64,000 bases of DNA from Colius striatus (taxonomy: Eukaryota > Chordata > Aves > Coliiformes > Coliidae), in NCBI RefSeq assembly GCF_028858725.1, contig NC_084768.1, positions 33,138,664 through 33,202,663 of the forward strand, read 5' to 3'. Both the position numbers and the translations under genes were made by a program. Each line of letters starts with the position of its first letter. The stretch's first letter is position 1. The notes below the pieces were generated by a model that was not told the origin of the DNA, made no database searches, and saw only the letters and a list, made by a program, of their open reading frames with translations. This document shows, piece after piece, positions 62,511 to 64,000 of the stretch.

Positions 62511-64000
62511 AAACTTGCCACTTGAAATTTGCCCGTGAAACAGCACGAGAAGGGAGCTATCAGAATGCCATCTCAGGTTGGGAGATCTTTCACAGTCCTG
62601 GTAAAATTGCAAAGTGCAGTGTTTTGTATGGTTAACAAGTAATAAACTTTTATATGATTACCTGTCTTTGAGGATTAAATGCAACATCTTTTCAGCAGAG
62701 GAAACTTTAAAGTGATCCAAAATTGTTTGCTTCTACTTCAGAATTCCCATTCCATTGACAACATTTATGGTGGTTAATAACAAAACACACGTGCAGTGTC
62801 AGGAAATCTCATGCCTTGGAGTTTCCTGGTAGCAGTCCTGGTTTATCGATGTATTCCTGTTTGTGTAGAAAATGGGATGCTCATGTTTGAATTTGCATGT
62901 GCACTATTTTAGGGCCTTAATAATATTCCTCTAAAAAAAGCCTGTGAAAATTAACATGCTTGTGCTAAGTAGGCATTGATCACAGCCACCTTCAATTCTA
63001 TTTAATATTTTTTCCTATTGATTTTTATTTGGTTCCTGGGACTGCCTTTCTGTGGGAAGTCTGCTATTTTAGCTGCATTTATATCTCTGCTTTTCGAAGG
63101 GTCTGTACCAGATAATGAAAAAATGATTTGTTACAATAACAAATGTTCATGTATTATGAATGGCATGCTGTCAAGTGTTATGTAAATACATGAGGGTTCA
63201 GGATGCTTTCTGTAGGTATTAGGAACATGTACATGTTAGAAAGCCTTCTATTTGTCCTTTGCCAGCAGTTGGTTAGGGGTCAATTTTAAGCTTCTTTTCC
63301 CGATAGGAAAAGGAACCCCTTGAGAATGAGTCACAGCAAAAAGGAAGGAGGAATTTAGTAGGTAGATATTGCATAGCTTGTAATATCTTACTGATAGGAT
63401 CTAACAATTCTTTTACTTGTTAGTTTTTAAGAATGCTCTTAGATAAAACCCATTGATTTTATGGCATTGGTTTTGTTTAGCTTCTCAATATGAAGATAGT
63501 TTAAGGGGACTGCCTGTGTGGAATACAGCTGTTGGCTACTGAATAACTTTAATGAACTGTAGCACTAACATGAGAATAAATGGAATATATGTAAGTCATT
63601 TTACCCTATAGCAGATGGGTGCTTAAATCTGTGAAAGAAGATCTATGGAGCCATTTAGCTTTTTGTGTTGTTTCAGTGTAGAAAGACAGTCTGTTCCAAA
63701 TCGAGAGAAGTCTGCTAAGAATATTTAGGTTTCATTGGAATAAAGCACAGTTATATATGTTCACATGAAAAGAAGGAGATGTGCTGCTCTGAACTCATAA
63801 CAATTGTCTATTAGTCTGTTTTTAATAATTTTTCTTTGGCATGTAATCCTGTTTAATTAGATTCTACTCTTTCTGTTGTTTCAAGATTCCATAAACTGGA
63901 GTCTTATATACCAGCTGCTAAAGCAGGAGTTACTGTCTAAATGATATTCACAGTGAGTATTTGGAAGGTTTACAATTATACCCTTGCTAATAAATTGTGC

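Larger units (their letters stand above)
45570..64000 (+). other. DPYD: DPYD intron 2, 5' part (runs off the window)
   Basis: Begins with the strong donor gtaagt. At least 18.4 kb long. I looked for exon 3 (human residues from 51 on, encoding the NCEKLENNFDDIKHTT region) and saw nothing matching it, so the exon probably lies beyond 64,000. The intron has an enhancer-like AT-rich block, one CR1 tail, an old LINE remnant, three LTR pieces and one unexplained antisense frame, listed separately. Elsewhere I see only unique non-coding sequence. Confidence 0.85.

Noticed and set aside
45570..64000. DPYD exon 3
   Set aside because: No segment encoding the expected NCEKLENNF/GERGALREAM region with splice sites was seen. 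Intron 2 appears to extend past the window.

Overview
This window looks like nuclear DNA from a bird. It holds the 5' end of the dihydropyrimidine dehydrogenase gene (DPYD) on the + strand. The case for a vertebrate is low gene density, one GC-rich CpG island, very long introns and GT-AG junctions. The case for a bird, probably Neoaves, is several CR1 LINE 3' tails and solo LTRs that resemble avian ERVL-type LTRs. Species cannot be decided from the sequence alone.

Layout. Positions 1 to about 25,190 are upstream intergenic DNA with no protein gene I can support. They contain a (CTCTC)n microsatellite at 2.5 kb, a CR1 tail at 10.0 kb with a small CpG-rich patch next to it, a degenerate palindromic MITE-like element at 12.9 kb, and stretches that look like conserved non-coding DNA (about 6.0 and 8.2-8.75 kb). 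Positions 25,190-26,170 are a CpG island and TATA-less promoter region around DPYD exon 1. Its coding part is 25,616-25,654, 13 codons, ending at a phase-0 donor. Intron 1 (25,655-45,458, 19.8 kb) has a CR1 tail, a 34-bp duplication, an X-box-like palindrome and an AT-rich block with retained CpGs. Exon 2 (45,459-45,569) gives 37 more codons. Both exon lengths (39 and 111 nt) equal those of human DPYD as I remember them, and 37 of 50 residues match the remembered human protein. Intron 2 runs off the right edge. I did not find exon 3.

Intron 2 has an enhancer-like AT-rich block (50.28-51.25 kb), a CR1 tail, an old LINE remnant, three LTR pieces (54.5, 59.2 and 60.6 kb), and an unexplained 110-codon frame on the minus strand near 62.2-62.5 kb.

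No operon, CRISPR array, defence system or other clearly new gene system is visible. The observations most worth follow-up are the non-coding blocks, the isolated CpG patch 15 kb upstream of DPYD, the antisense open frame at 62 kb, and His at the residue matching the human Cys29Arg polymorphism site. Conservation claims are inference from sequence appearance, since no alignment could be run.
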